NCBI GenBank assembly: GCA_012727425.1
Contig: JAAYHQ010000046.1
Span: 1-55,480 of the forward strand
Source: Bacillota bacterium
GTDB taxonomy: Bacteria > Bacillota > UBA4882 > UBA10575
Length of the DNA: 55,480 bases
Direction of reading: 5' to 3'
The position numbers and the translations under genes were made by a program. Position 1 is the stretch's first letter. The number at the start of each line of letters is the position of its first letter. Positions 55,272 to 55,480 of the stretch are shown in pieces. The notes under the pieces were generated by a model. It was not told where the DNA came from and searched no databases. It was given only the letters and a program-made list of their open reading frames with translations.

Positions 55272-55343
55272 TTAGACGCCATAAATCCAAACTTGTTCCT
55301 TTTGCCTTTTCAGTTTAACCGTATTCCGTTTCGTTGTTTCCAC
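55272..55343 (-). CDS. Possible 23-residue basic peptide
   Basis: GTG start with GGGGGAGG 6 nt upstream, then METTKRNTVKLKRQKEQVWI and a short end YGV. No family known to me. Strong ribosome site, basic composition. It may be a real small gene or a leader peptide ahead of rbgA. Confidence 0.35.
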   Translation of the reverse strand: METTKRNTVKLKRQKEQVWIYGV

Positions 55344-55360
55344 CAGAATTCCTCCCCCGT

Positions 55361-55389
55361 AACATAAAAAGAAACACACCCTTTTTCAA
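55361..55389 (-). promoter_or_regulatory. Possible promoter for rbgA, overlapping a terminator hairpin
   Basis: On the minus strand TTGAAA (55389-55384), 17 nt, TATGTT (55366-55361). It lies inside the hairpin that ends the preceding unit. Confidence 0.4.
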
Positions 55390-55399
55390 AGCGTGTGTT
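55366..55399 (-). terminator. Intrinsic terminator of the unit upstream of rbgA
   Basis: On the minus strand AACACAC (55399-55393) pairs with GTGTGTT (55379-55373), with inner CTTT/AAGG pairs, followed by TCTTTTT. Confidence 0.7.
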
Positions 55400-55441
55400 C
55401 CGTCCATCATCATCTCTCTTTATCTTCGCTTGCTGTTATGG

Positions 55442-55480
55442 TTAAGCACGGGGGTGCGCTTTTTCATAAACGTTCTTTAA
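55442..55480 (-). CDS. Possible C-terminal end of a gene cut by the window edge
   Basis: Twelve codons in an open frame (LKNVYEKAHPRA) ending in TAA at 55444-55442, followed about 40 nt later by a terminator. In many Firmicutes rplS or lepB lies here, but these residues do not match either. Too short to identify. Confidence 0.25.
   Translation of the reverse strand, partial: LKNVYEKAHPRA

Overview
The window is a chromosomal segment from a low-to-mid GC, endospore-forming member of the Bacillota (Firmicutes). This rests on the PolC-type replicative polymerase, the gene order rpsB-tsf-pyrH-frr-uppS-cdsA-dxr-rseP-ispG-proS-polC, infC-rpmI-rplT behind an L20-type leader, rpmE-yqhQ-prfA-prmC, accD-accA-pfkA, a SAM-I riboswitch before metK, a TRAP (MtrB) regulator, and a YtvI-like sporulation permease. 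Purine-rich Shine-Dalgarno sites and frequent TTG/GTG starts fit the same group. The codon and base style is even throughout, and I saw no mobile element, CRISPR array, rRNA or tRNA. I would not name a genus from sequence alone; a Clostridia- or Limnochordia-like lineage is a guess.

Layout. 1-4650: the end of a LacI-family repressor, then genes around aspartate (class Ic aspartate aminotransferase, a DUF445 membrane protein, aspartokinase). 4650-7720: an asparagine synthetase whose glutaminase nucleophile is replaced by Ser, and a stand-alone murD. 7720-13000: accessory genes: a TPR membrane protein, a YyaL-type thioredoxin-fold protein, an unknown membrane protein, two tiny hydrophobic sporulation-type peptides, TRAP, and a membrane protein with a TrkA-C domain. 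13130-18350: malic enzyme, a TrmH methyltransferase, the infC operon with its leader, rluD and lgt. 18600-36300: a long minus-strand housekeeping run from rpsB down to lspA (translation, UMP kinase, undecaprenyl and phospholipid synthesis, MEP pathway, prolyl-tRNA synthetase, PolC), interrupted by a protein made of four tandem zinc ribbons. 36300-40000: a BtuCDF-like metal-chelate/corrinoid ABC importer behind a gene of the so-called quinate 5-dehydrogenase family. 40100-45000: a small unknown gene, an NlpC/P60 hydrolase, an unusually long glutamine synthetase, a CDF metal exporter and an orphan HypB-like GTPase. 45150-55480: prmC, prfA, yqhQ, rpmE, metK with its SAM riboswitch, pfkA, accA, accD, a DUF2007 protein, a YbhN/MprF-type membrane protein and rbgA.

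How the genes work together. Most of the window is core growth machinery, and most of its regulation is read in RNA: an L20-type leader, a SAM-I riboswitch, attenuator-like hairpins, and TRAP. The observation I find most worth testing links two of the genes. The leader of the Cys-less asparagine synthetase carries eight (G/A)AG triplets spaced by 2-3 nt, just before its ribosome binding site. That is the geometry TRAP binds, and TRAP is encoded about 6 kb away. Other points of interest are the Cys-less synthetase itself, the two peptide genes, the zinc-ribbon array, a YyaL gene with no standard start codon that would keep its CxxC motif, and a 40-nt near-perfect palindrome that includes the rpmE stop codon.
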